A stretch of DNA of 64,000 nucleotides. Origin: Rubellimicrobium rubrum. Lineage in GTDB: Bacteria; Pseudomonadota; Alphaproteobacteria; Rhodobacterales; Rhodobacteraceae. A program made the position numbers and the translations under genes. The DNA is taken from contig NZ_VDFU01000010.1 of the NCBI RefSeq assembly GCF_006152115.1, forward strand, positions 81,679 through 145,678, in the 5' to 3' direction. The notes beneath the pieces were generated by a model. That model was not told where the DNA came from, searched no databases, and saw only the letters and a list, made by a program, of their open reading frames with translations. Of this stretch, positions 55,158-63,658 are shown piece after piece. Every line of letters starts with the position of its first letter. The stretch's first letter is position 1.

Positions 55158-56222
55158 ATGGCGAAGGAAGGTCAGACGGGACTGGAGCCCGGTGAGCCGT
55201 CAGGCAACCTTTTCCCCATTTCTGCTGCTGACGAGCGGCTGCTTGAGGTTCTCGACCGCTCGGTGGCCTTTGCCGCCCTGATGACGCCGGAGGGGGTCCT
55301 CACACAGATCAGCCAGCATGCCCTGGCCCTGACAGGCGTTCAGCGCGACGAGGTGGTGGGTCGACCCGTGTGGGACATGGTCTGGTGGGCCTACGACCCT
55401 GCCCTCCCGCGTCGCATCCGGGCTACCGTGGTGGATGCGGCCCAAGGTCGGGCCTCGCGCTTCGACGTCAAGGTGCAAGCCGCGGGCGGACGGAGGACCA
55501 TCATCGACCTGCAGATCTCTCCTCGCCTGGTCGCCACAGGCGAGGTGGTGGAGATTGTGGCCTCGGCCGTGGATGTCTCGGAGCGCGTGCTCGCGCAACG
55601 CCGGCTTGAGCAGCTGCTGGGGGACATGGGACACCGCATGAAGAACTTTCTCACGCTGGTGCGGGCTCTGGCGCGTACAACCGAACGGACCGCCAGGTCG
55701 GAGGGGGCGTTTCGGGAGTTTTCCGGACGGCTCGACGCACTTACCATCGCCCACGATGCTCTCGACGATACGTCTACGGCCGAGGCGTACTTCGAACAGC
55801 TGGCGCACAGGCTTCTTCGCCCCTACACGGGCGCAGACAGCAAGCGTCTCGTCATCTCGGGGCCGCCGCTCCCGCTGAGGCAGAATGAAGGCCGCATGTT
55901 GGCGCTGTGCCTTTATGAGCTGGCTACCAATGCTGTGAAGCATGGCGCGTTGTCCACTCTCCAGGGGCGGGTGTCCGTCACCTTGACGGCTCCCCACGAC
56001 GGAATGGGAGCCATGTTCCTGTGGGAGGAGCAAGGAGGACCCCTGGTCCGCCCTCCAACACGACAAGGGTTTGGGAGCGAATTCGTCGCCAGCGTGCTCG
56101 GTGGCATCTTCGATGCCGAGGTCCGGACCGAGTATGCTCCACAGGGGTTCCGCCTCAGCGTCTCGGGACCTGCACGCTTGCTCTTTTCCGACGGCCTTGC
56201 TTTGCAGTCTGCACAACCATAA
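55158..56222 (+). CDS. PAS HWE-family sensor histidine kinase
   Basis: A 354-aa soluble kinase. One PAS domain (about 25-140, VAFAALMTPEGVLTQISQHA) precedes the H-box LLGDMGHRMKNFLTLVRAL, the N-box LCLYELATNAVKHGAL and the W-x-E element (MFLWEEQGG). The ATG at 55158 follows GAGAGG; an ATG six codons earlier has a poorer site. A receiver gene starts 47 bp downstream but carries a frameshift, so this kinase may have lost its partner. Confidence 0.88.
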   Translation: MAKEGQTGLEPGEPSGNLFPISAADERLLEVLDRSVAFAALMTPEGVLTQISQHALALTGVQRDEVVGRPVWDMVWWAYDPALPRRIRATVVDAAQGRASRFDVKVQAAGGRRTIIDLQISPRLVATGEVVEIVASAVDVSERVLAQRRLEQLLGDMGHRMKNFLTLVRALARTTERTARSEGAFREFSGRLDALTIAHDALDDTSTAEAYFEQLAHRLLRPYTGADSKRLVISGPPLPLRQNEGRMLALCLYELATNAVKHGALSTLQGRVSVTLTAPHDGMGAMFLWEEQGGPLVRPPTRQGFGSEFVASVLGGIFDAEVRTEYAPQGFRLSVSGPARLLFSDGLALQSAQP

Positions 56223-56269
56223 GCATGGATCTGCCGAGGCTTCACACGGGGGCGTTGCTCAGGGCCGCT

Positions 56270-56628
56270 ATGGACATCTTGATCTGCGAGGATGACGCTG
56301 TCATTGCCATGGACTTGGCTTGGACCCTGGAGACCTGGGTCACAGGGTTGTGGGAACGGTAACCAGTTCCGACCAGTGCCTGCTCCGGTGCTCGTCCTGC
56401 CGCCCGGATCTGGTCACGGTGGACCTGACGCTCACAGACGGCCGCACTGGCCTTGGTTTGGTCACCAGCCTTGCTGACCTCGGGATCTCCTCCATCATCG
56501 TGTCGGGCGAGGCGCGCCTGGTGCCGCGCCCTACCCGGGCTCACGCTGTCGTAGAAAAGCCCTTCACAGCACTCCACCTTGCCCGGGCAATCCTCGACGT
56601 AGAGGAAGCGCGATCCGCCCAAAGATGA
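56270..56628 (+). pseudogene. Frameshifted single-domain response regulator
   Basis: The first frame reads MDILICEDDAVIAMDLAWTL and ends early. The rest of the receiver continues in another frame from about 56332 (GHRVVGTVTSSDQCL, phospho-Asp in DLVTVDLTLTDG, Lys in AVVEKPF). Inserting one G in the GAGACC at 56330-56334 would restore a normal LED-LGH transition. This is the natural partner of the HWE kinase just upstream, as in the intact pair at the left edge. A sequencing error is possible. Confidence 0.75.
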
Positions 56629-56749
56629 GCAGGCTCGGCCTCTTGTCGGACCAAGCTCCTCCGGTCCACGAGCCCGACCGGCAGGATCTGGCGTTCCGGA
56701 CGGACTTCTCAAGCTTCGAGATCAAGGGCGAGCTACAGCCCGCCTCTGC

Positions 56750-57028
56750 TCATGTCGGCACAGTCGCCCCGTTCAGCATGCGCCATGACAGCACACCGTA
56801 GAGATCCTTGCTCGTCAGACGCGAAGGGTCGAACTGGGTGGCCGCCACGATGTTACCAAGACACACTGTGCCGTCCGGTTCGGCACCGACAAGGGCCATA
56901 GACCAGTTGGCGAAGCCTCGACTTGAAACTGCGTCAAAGCCGAGCAGCATGACCGCGCCATGTCGCTCGTCCTGCCAAATGTGTTCCAAGGTGGCTGCCA
57001 TCGCATCGCGGGGTCCTCTCGGCCCCAA
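56750..57028 (-). pseudogene. C-terminal remnant of a BLUF photoreceptor
   Basis: The frame reads PRDAMAATLEHIWQDERHGA and later GFANWSMALVGAEPDG, matching the second half of a BLUF domain (helix after LEG-P-R, then the D/N-W-S-M strand). The flavin-binding Tyr, Asn and Gln half is gone. A stray IYTS lies just upstream in another frame, possibly the remains of the N-terminus. It could not bind FAD. Confidence 0.6.
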
Positions 57029-57290
57029 CCAAGGCCGAGAAGCGGCCCGTCAAGCTAATAGAAGTGTAGATCTCGGTGATCGGACGGTCAGGGTCTTTGG
57101 CCATCATGCGCTTGCTGTAGGCCTTGCGGCAGCGCATCTGGTTTTAGATAGAGAGGTGGACCTTGCTCCATGCCGGCGCCAGCTCGCCCCCATGCCAGCC
57201 CATCGACCGGTCGCCGGGACGGCCCAGTTGCGCGGGGGAACCGAAGCAACGCGCCCTGGTTCTTGCTGCGAAGCAGCACGAGACCTCGTT

Positions 57291-57455
57291 ATGTCGCACG
57301 ACTCCGTTCTGGATGCCTGGTGCAAGGGCTTTACCGCCGGCCGTACTGGCATCCCGCTCGGAGAGAACCCCTATCCGCAAGGGACCAAGCTGGCCGAGAG
57401 CTGGGACCGGGCCTGGCATAAAAGCCAGAGCACTGAACACTCTGCCCTATCCTAA
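57291..57455 (+). CDS. Rmf/CrpP-like small protein
   Basis: A 54-aa protein. WCKGFTAGRTGIPLGENPYP followed by KLAESWDRAWHKSQ matches the Rmf/CrpP-type fold, in which a G-x2-A-x2-G segment is followed by NPYP and a W-x3-W helix. Rmf proteins bind ribosomes in stationary phase; CrpP-like proteins have other reported roles, so function is open. The ribosome site is weak and the gene stands alone among debris. Confidence 0.6.
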   Translation: MSHDSVLDAWCKGFTAGRTGIPLGENPYPQGTKLAESWDRAWHKSQSTEHSALS

Positions 57456-57612
57456 TGGCAAACTCCGACCCATCGGCAAAGCGCTCTCGAGCTTGGTCTA
57501 AGCCCGTCCTTCTAGACACTCCGCTTTTTGCTGCTGCGGATCTCGGAGCAGCGCCCCCTAGGAAGTCCATCGGGCTTGCGGGCTTGCTCAAAGGAGGCAT
57601 GTAGGCGAGGCG

Positions 57613-57783
57613 CTAAGGCAGCACTGAGAGCGCTGAGGCTGCGGTGACAACGAAAGACACGCTCAGGTCCTCGTGGGCCAGAGCCACCGGACAGGCCTGC
57701 TCATCTACGATCTGCACATCCAGCACGGCCCCATCCGGCATGTTGGCCTTGTGCAACAAGAGTTCAACCATCAGGCAGGCCAT
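57613..57783 (-). pseudogene. Possible remnant of a receiver domain
   Basis: A 56-codon frame reading KANMPDGAVLDVQIVDEQAC then PVALAHEDLSVSFVVTAAS. It resembles the middle of HWE-linked receivers (DGAILDVNL-x4-PVADAL-x6-FVFVTG), but the final Lys region is missing and there is no receiver start. The phospho-Asp is kept in VLDVQI. It is a weak call. Confidence 0.35.
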
Positions 57784-58167
57784 CAGGCGTTAGGTCTTAG
57801 ATCTTGTCGGCTATGAGGCCCTGACGCAGGTCCTCGGCCACAACAATTATCGCTCCCCACCTTGAGAACGCTCCGGCGGTTTATGGGGCAAGCCAAACAG
57901 AAGGCGGCCACGCGGGAGTAGTGGCGATAAAGCCAGCCAATCTCCTTGGAGAGAACCCTACTTCCCCGCCCTTTCGTCACCGTATCACCGTCCTGGCCCC
58001 CCTGAGAAGTGTGTCGAGGCGTCCACCAAGGCGAAGAGGCATCACGAGACCAGACGATGTTCAGCAAAGCTGAGCCGGTTCAACGAGTTCTTAAGCCTTG
58101 CCATGCAGAGTCCAATCCATCCCGTGGTTGCGCAAGCGACCACACTTACTCTGTCAGGTGTTTATAG
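57784..58167. other. Intergenic stretch, no supported feature
   Basis: About 380 bp before the small secreted protein. The open frame on the minus strand here resembles nothing known. I see no repeat or RNA. Confidence 0.35.
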
Positions 58168-58491
58168 ATGACCAACCGTAAGTTCTCTGTCGCTGTCGCG
58201 GCTCTGCTCCTCGGAACCCACCTCGGGTCACCGACCATTGCCGCCATCAGCGAGCAAGACATCGGGCTCGTTGAGGCCTATGTTGCCAACGGACAGGCAG
58301 AGGAACTCCTGGCGTTCCTTGAGATGAATCCTGAGCTTCTGGCGCTGCAAGGTGCCCTGGGTGACGCGCTTCGCGCCTTCTCCGAAAACCCATCCGCACA
58401 GGCCCTGCAAGCTGTTGCGGCGCTTGCAGCCAGTGGACAGAGCTTGTCGGCGCTGGCCACCACGGGGCAGGTCGGCGCTTCCATCTACTGA
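58168..58491 (+). CDS. Small secreted or periplasmic hypothetical protein
   Basis: A 107-aa protein with a signal peptide (FSVAVAALLLGTHLGSPTIA, cut near residue 25). The mature part is short, helical and Ala/Leu-rich (EELLAFLEMNPELLALQG, QALQAVAALAASGQSLSAL). I know no family for it. An AGGTG lies upstream of the ATG. There is no adjacent operon partner. Confidence 0.55.
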   Translation: MTNRKFSVAVAALLLGTHLGSPTIAAISEQDIGLVEAYVANGQAEELLAFLEMNPELLALQGALGDALRAFSENPSAQALQAVAALAASGQSLSALATTGQVGASIY

Positions 58492-58759
58492 TCAGATCGG
58501 CAGGACCGACCGGGCTCGGTCCATGCCAACTCTCAGGTCCAGAATGGATCTGGTTACCTATTCCACGCCGCGACCGTGCCACATCGATCCTTCCAGGAGT
58601 CGGCCCACCACTCATAAAGCTTGGTCGGCGAGCGAGAACTGGATCTATGCCTTCCAGTAGGCTGAGTTGGTTTCCTCAGTCGTGCGCCTGAGCTCCTGAC
58701 GTCCCTGTAGGTCGACCCCGCCAATCGAATGGCCCGGACAGCCGACAGGGTTAGCGGGC

Positions 58760-59170
58760 TTATATGATGATCTCCAAGTTCCAGAACGCAGCAACCTGCC
58801 GCTCGCAGGCTGCGCGTGCCTCGTCGGTCTCGCCGGTAATGCGCTCACACCGAAACCCGAAGCGTTCGAGCCCGCAGTAGTCCAGATAGTTTAGGACTAC
58901 GATGTCTGCCTGCTTCTCGAGGGCAAACGTGCCAAGCTGCACTGCGAGATCAGCCACGTCCTCCCGCGGTTCGGTGATCCGGACGCCGATCACAACCGTG
59001 TCGTTTTCGTGGAAGTCCGGCGTGAACGGGTTCTTGTCGACGCTCTCCGGGAAGAGGTCCCGGCCCGCTTTTCGCGTGCGCGCGTCGTAGACCCGTAGAA
59101 GGTCATCGATGTCCTCCGCCACCTGCATGGTGACCCGGCCCAGGATGCTCTGCCAAGGTGTCGTGCTCAT
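58760..59170 (-). CDS. Hypothetical protein at the end of the glycosyltransferase operon
   Basis: A 136-aa protein of unknown family. It alternates helices and strands (EDIDDLLRVYDARTRKAG, TVVIGVRITEPREDVADLA, ADIVVLNYLDYCGLERFGF), which suggests a compact alpha/beta fold. Its ATG overlaps the stop of the 716-aa glycosyltransferase-like gene as ATGA, so it is almost certainly translated with it and may assist or regulate the same pathway. There is no signal peptide. Confidence 0.65.
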   Translation of the reverse strand: MSTTPWQSILGRVTMQVAEDIDDLLRVYDARTRKAGRDLFPESVDKNPFTPDFHENDTVVIGVRITEPREDVADLAVQLGTFALEKQADIVVLNYLDYCGLERFGFRCERITGETDEARAACERQVAAFWNLEIII

Positions 59171-61317
59171 TGGGTCAGCTCCAGGATAAGGTGGGCGGCC
59201 TCGGCATTGCCAGGTTCGGGAAGGGTCAGCTCCGACAAGGCCGCGCGGATCTCGGCGCTTCGACCACCGTCGAGAAACGCTGAAATCTTGTGGCGGAGTG
59301 ACAGCATCTCGTCGGGCGCGACGATGTCGGCGCAGCCTCGGTTCACCGCCGCCATGGCACGGGCCTGCTGGTCGTCCATGAACTGCGCCATCTGAGCCAT
59401 GAAAATGGTAGGCACGCGGTTGTAGATGACTTCATGGAAGGAGTTGTAGCCCACGGCACTGATGTAGAGGTCGGCCGCCGCAACCAGCGCCGAGGCATGG
59501 TGGGTCTTGACCACCCGGGTGTTGGGCCAGGCATAAGCGCCAGCCTCGACGGTGGCAGTGGGCCAGACAACTAGCAGATGGAGCGTGTCGCGCCGGCTGG
59601 CCATCATTGCGCAGATTGCAGCAGTTTGTGCGCTTCGGTCCGCCGCGACCCCGCCACCCAGCATGGTCACCGCGAGGTGCCTGAACTCGCGGCCATAACG
59701 GGACGCCAACTCGCCGCGAAGCTTTTCACGCCTCTTCGTTGTCATCTTTTGGCGCTGGACGATAGGGCCGACTGTCCGGATATGGCTCCCCTGGGAGTAG
59801 CCTTCGTTGAGCTCTTCGAACGCTTCGGATGGCACGATAACGCGGCTGAAGGCTTTTTCGCGATCGAGGGCAATAGAGTTGTCCTGCCCCTTCTGCCAGA
59901 GCCCCCGCCGGACCCAGATCCCATTCAGGTTGTTTTCGAGTATCGAGCGGTAGATCGAGTCGAACACATAGCCGCCATCGAAGACGAGGGTCTTGGACCC
60001 GCGCGTGAGGCCCCGCAGGCGGAGGTAGTTGACGAGGTCGTTCTCGTGCTCGGCCCTGTGCAGGCCCGAGCGGCTCACCAGCGGCATGACGTCGAAGCCG
60101 TAGGACTTCAGCATCTTCATGCAGGACGGAAAGGCCGCGAAGGCGGGGGTCAGGACCTTGGGATCGATCTCGCTGGCGATCAGGGAGGTCCGCTGCGCAT
60201 GGCCGAGCCCCACGCCGTTCGTGGGCACGAACACGAGGGGATGCGTCTCGCGCGCCGGCGCGGACGTGACAGGCTCCGCGCCGCCCTGGAACTCGCTCGC
60301 GAGCACCTTGCTCCGGCCGCTCCGGCGGGGGGTGCCGCCGGTGGCCACTGGGGCGGCCAGGGCCTCGGCGGGGGCCTGCAGGCGCCGCACCGCGAGAAGC
60401 GTCTCGCCACCGTCAAGGGAGGCTGCGAACTTGGATCCGGCGATCTCCCGGCCGATCATTCCAGCCGCGCTCAAGATGCCGCCGAACAGGTAAGTACCTG
60501 TCGCCAGCAGGTCCGCCGGCCCTTGGAGAAGCGTATTGGCGTATTTGACATGCCCCTTCTCGCGCGAGCAGTCAGCCACAGCGACACCGGAAACGACCAG
60601 GTTCGCGAGGAGAGCTTGGCTCCGGTAGGAACTCGATGGGGCGGAGAAGACGAGCGCTACGTCCGCCATAGGCGCGAGGGTCACGGGGAGGATTTCACCG
60701 TAGTGGAACAGGGTAACGGCCTGGCCGAATACCTTCTGGAGGTCCTGCTTCGTTTCTCCCTCGGTCAAGACAATCAGTCGGACGAGGGGTGACGCCGCGA
60801 GGGCGAACAGCGCCTCGCGCTGCGTGTCGGATTTGAGATCGGGACTGATCAGCAACAGCACCGGGCGGCTATCCTGGCGACGACCCCGGCCGGATTTCAC
60901 GCCGAAGACTGGCAGGTGATGACTGCCGACCCCGAGACCGGCAGGCACGTCCAAGACCTCCGGGTTCTCACCGAGCGCATAGCTGAGCTTCATCTTGGCA
61001 CCGATTACCGACTGGAAGCTCGGGAAGCGGCCGAGGACCAGCGTCCTGAGGTTTGCGGGCGCGCCAAGCCGCCGGAGCCGGGTTAGACTCCTGTCGGTCA
61101 ACTCGTGGCCTTTCACGAGCAAAAGCGCGTCGCCCGACCCAGGCTGGTCCAGGCGCACACGGGCTACGGCGTCGAAGATGGCGTTGCGCGACAGTTCGGA
61201 TGGTACGGAGTGGGGACCGATCCCAACCTCAATCCCAGCAGCCTCAAGCTGGGAGACGAAGACCGCTAGGTCGTCGAATGAGCCCTCAGGGCCTCTGGCG
61301 TTCTCACAGTAAAGCAT
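59167..61317 (-). CDS. Two-domain glycosyltransferase-like protein (MurG-type C-terminal half)
   Basis: A 716-aa cytoplasmic protein. Residues 1-330 look like a GT-B-like half (SRPVLLLISPDLKSDTQREA, YANTLLQGPADLLATGTYLF). Residues from about 360 resemble MurG/GT28: the acceptor-side FVPTNGVGLGHAQRTSLIA, the donor loop VTMLGGGVAADRSAQ, and HHASALVAAADLYISAVGYN followed by FHEVIYNRVPTIFMAQMAQF. It should transfer a sugar from a nucleotide donor; the acceptor is unknown. Two GT-B-like halves in one chain is uncommon. It overlaps the neighbours on both sides (14 bp and 4 bp). Confidence 0.72.
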   Translation of the reverse strand: MLYCENARGPEGSFDDLAVFVSQLEAAGIEVGIGPHSVPSELSRNAIFDAVARVRLDQPGSGDALLLVKGHELTDRSLTRLRRLGAPANLRTLVLGRFPSFQSVIGAKMKLSYALGENPEVLDVPAGLGVGSHHLPVFGVKSGRGRRQDSRPVLLLISPDLKSDTQREALFALAASPLVRLIVLTEGETKQDLQKVFGQAVTLFHYGEILPVTLAPMADVALVFSAPSSSYRSQALLANLVVSGVAVADCSREKGHVKYANTLLQGPADLLATGTYLFGGILSAAGMIGREIAGSKFAASLDGGETLLAVRRLQAPAEALAAPVATGGTPRRSGRSKVLASEFQGGAEPVTSAPARETHPLVFVPTNGVGLGHAQRTSLIASEIDPKVLTPAFAAFPSCMKMLKSYGFDVMPLVSRSGLHRAEHENDLVNYLRLRGLTRGSKTLVFDGGYVFDSIYRSILENNLNGIWVRRGLWQKGQDNSIALDREKAFSRVIVPSEAFEELNEGYSQGSHIRTVGPIVQRQKMTTKRREKLRGELASRYGREFRHLAVTMLGGGVAADRSAQTAAICAMMASRRDTLHLLVVWPTATVEAGAYAWPNTRVVKTHHASALVAAADLYISAVGYNSFHEVIYNRVPTIFMAQMAQFMDDQQARAMAAVNRGCADIVAPDEMLSLRHKISAFLDGGRSAEIRAALSELTLPEPGNAEAAHLILELTQ

Positions 61318-62416
61318 CAGCGTTATTCCTGAGGTCCTGAAGGCCAGCCATCACAGTGGCGGCGAAGCGGTCCGAGCCAAAGCCTTGAACGAGTGTCTGG
61401 GCGTGCGTGATAAAGCGGGCATAGGACGGCGGGTCGGCCAAGAAGCCCGCGATGATGCCGTCCACGTCAGACCCGTCCGAGGCTACGACAGCATTTCCAA
61501 AGGTCGCGGCCGTTCTGGGATCGGTGATGACGACCTTTCCCGCGCAGATCGCCTCGGCGATCACCCGGCCGAAGCTTTCGCGCCACTGCGGATGGGTGAA
61601 GTACACGAAGAAGTCGATGCCTTCGAGAAATTGGCCGACCGGCATGGAGCCGAAAGGATGGACCTCCCAGTGCTCGGGCAGCGTCTCGGGATCGAGCAGA
61701 AAGCTGTCCCCTCCCAGGATGCGGCAGCAGTCCGCCGCCTCGGGGAAGTGCCTCCGCATCACGTCGAGCGAGGGGAACTTCTCGAAGCCTGGGCGTGAGA
61801 GCCGGCCACGCCGGTCGGCCGGGGTGGTTGTTGGAGCGATCATCTCGAAATCGCAAATGTTGAACCAGTCGAAGGGCGCTTGCACCCAGTCGGACCCGGT
61901 GCGCCGCAGCCACTCCTCGACACCCTGGCGGTTGTTGCCCGACACCGGTAACAGGCGGCGGCTGCGGCAGATCGAACGGTCCGCGATGAGCCGGAGGCAA
62001 TGGGCCACGTCGAACCCCTCGGTTCCGTCGGGGCGCAGGACGTTCTCGTGGGTCACGACGATGAGCCGATCGCAATGGATGCGCGACCGCAGCCTGTCAT
62101 CGAACTTGAGGCAGGACGGGTTGTGCAGCACGACCACGTCCGAGCGCACGATCGGCGCGTTCCAGACCGGCTCCAGCCCGGTCTCGTCCAAGGCGCGCCT
62201 CAGGGTGGGATTGATCTCGCGCCCTTTGAACATCTTGGTCTCGATGCAATGGACCGTGAGATCGGCACGGGCGTGCATGGCCTTGATCTCGTAGGCCACG
62301 GCCGAAGAGGTTCCGCCGGGAAAGCGCGGATCGACGAGGATCGCGATCCGGAGTCGCTCCGGTGCCGTCAGAATTCTATCCTTGGTATCGGTAGTTCTAT
62401 TAGCTGTCGCAAACAT
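61304..62416 (-). CDS. GT-B fold glycosyltransferase (family 1/4 type)
   Basis: A 370-aa enzyme. The N-terminal Rossmann half begins LRIAILVDPRFPGGTSSAVA. The donor-binding half has FVYFTHPQWRESFGRVIAEA with the E-x7-E motif (ESFGRVIAE), then ICAGKVVITDPRTAATFG, typical of retaining GT4-like enzymes. It probably makes a surface polysaccharide or glycan. It is the first gene of a three-gene overlapping operon. The ribosome site is weak. Confidence 0.82.
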   Translation of the reverse strand: MFATANRTTDTKDRILTAPERLRIAILVDPRFPGGTSSAVAYEIKAMHARADLTVHCIETKMFKGREINPTLRRALDETGLEPVWNAPIVRSDVVVLHNPSCLKFDDRLRSRIHCDRLIVVTHENVLRPDGTEGFDVAHCLRLIADRSICRSRRLLPVSGNNRQGVEEWLRRTGSDWVQAPFDWFNICDFEMIAPTTTPADRRGRLSRPGFEKFPSLDVMRRHFPEAADCCRILGGDSFLLDPETLPEHWEVHPFGSMPVGQFLEGIDFFVYFTHPQWRESFGRVIAEAICAGKVVITDPRTAATFGNAVVASDGSDVDGIIAGFLADPPSYARFITHAQTLVQGFGSDRFAATVMAGLQDLRNNADALL

Positions 62417-63184
62417 CGCTTTTGCCGACCTCGATATCCGACATTGTTACCTGAGCTTAATCTTGGCGGCTCGGTAGCACTTCATGATGGCCATCCGAGC
62501 GGCGTCCTCCTGCCCAGATCAGCCGTATAAAGGCAGTTCAGCAAACCGACAGAAGGTGCGCCAACACAGCGTCTTGGCGTCACATTGAGGCTGCGCAGTC
62601 GACAGCTTGACGAATTTGCATCTAAGTCCTCCGATTTCGCCAGAGGATCGTTAACCTGTACTGGTGAACAAGATACTAACGATCTGCTTAAGTCAGGAGC
62701 TACTATCGCAGCCCGAAGACGACAGTGGCTGCCTGTGCGATGGCTGAAAGGAACGGGTCGCCACAGCGGACGGTGCGTATGACAAAGCGCGCGAGTTCTT
62801 CAGCTTGGCATAGACCCTTTCGATGCAACAGCGCTTCTTGGTGAGCTTCCGGTTGTGAGTTGCAGCGCGCTGCCGTCCATCGCGAGGCGGATTGCAGACC
62901 CGGGCACCTCGGTCCTTCAGTTTCGACTCCTATTCAGTCGGTGAGCTGAAGTCCCCTACAATCTTGGCAGGGCTCAGAGCTTGGAGATGGTCGGACATCT
63001 AACCCTGTCGTTAACCTTAAATTCTCGATTCATTTGAACGAGTGCGCTGGAATAGCTAACAAATCGTTAAAGGGCACCAGGAGTGGCGGGTGTGAAGTCG
63101 CTTCACTGGCCGCTCTAGCGACCTGCCGATCAGCGGCTTTTGCGAGGCAGGAAGGCCGCGTTGTTCAACCGATCCGGAGTCTCG
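62417..63184. other. Intergenic region of about 770 bp
   Basis: This region separates the glycosyltransferase operon from the last secreted-protein gene. Apart from the weak transposase relic at 62795-62880 I find no gene, RNA or repeat. It is less GC-rich than the coding parts, and promoters for both divergent units probably lie here. Confidence 0.4.
62795..62880 (-). pseudogene. Possible IS5-family transposase C-terminal remnant
   Basis: The minus strand reads HNRKLTKKRCCIERVYAKLK, resembling the C-terminal IS5 segment with its catalytic Glu (Y-x-R/K-R-H-x-I-E-x2-F-x-K-L-K). Nothing else of the gene is recognisable. It is a weak call on one short motif. Confidence 0.35.
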
Positions 63185-63658
63185 ATGACCAGCCTGCGAC
63201 GTCGTGCCTTCCCGCTGCTCTTCACTCTGATTCTGGGCGCTGCAGCGCCACTGGCCGCCTCCGATCTGGGCCTGGAGGCTAGGCCGGTCCTGATCATCCA
63301 AGGAGATCAAGGGGGCCCCATCGGAGAGCGGACGATGGAGGTCGACCACATCAACCGCGATCATAGGGAGGCCGAGATCCGGGGGCAGGTCTGCTTCTCG
63401 TCCTGCACAATTTACTTAGGTATCAGGGATCTCTGCGTCGGGGCTAACACGGTGTTCGGCTTTCACGGGCCCTGGAGTGAGCATGGGCCTATCGACCCCG
63501 TATGGTTTGAATACTGGTCGGAGGTCATGTCCCGCTACTACTCGCCGGGCTTGGCGGCCTGGTTCATGCAAAAGGCGCGTCATGTCGGCCCCGACGAGGT
63601 GATGCGAGTCACTGGCCGGAACCTGGGACGACTTGGCTACACTATCTGCGACGCCTAA
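63185..63658 (+). CDS. Small secreted protein, ClpP/crotonase-like family suspected
   Basis: A 157-aa protein. A signal peptide (FPLLFTLILGAAAPLAAS) is followed by IRGQVCFSSCTIYLGIRDLC and VGANTVFGFHGPWSEHG. The pattern of strand, C-x-S-C-T and G-F-H-G-P recalls the periplasmic ClpP/crotonase-like proteins common in Rhodobacterales, in which the Ser region would lie before a G-F-H-x-P turn. Activity is not established. The ATG at 63185 follows GGAG; an upstream in-frame ATG is less likely. Two cysteines could form a disulfide. Confidence 0.6.
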   Translation: MTSLRRRAFPLLFTLILGAAAPLAASDLGLEARPVLIIQGDQGGPIGERTMEVDHINRDHREAEIRGQVCFSSCTIYLGIRDLCVGANTVFGFHGPWSEHGPIDPVWFEYWSEVMSRYYSPGLAAWFMQKARHVGPDEVMRVTGRNLGRLGYTICDA

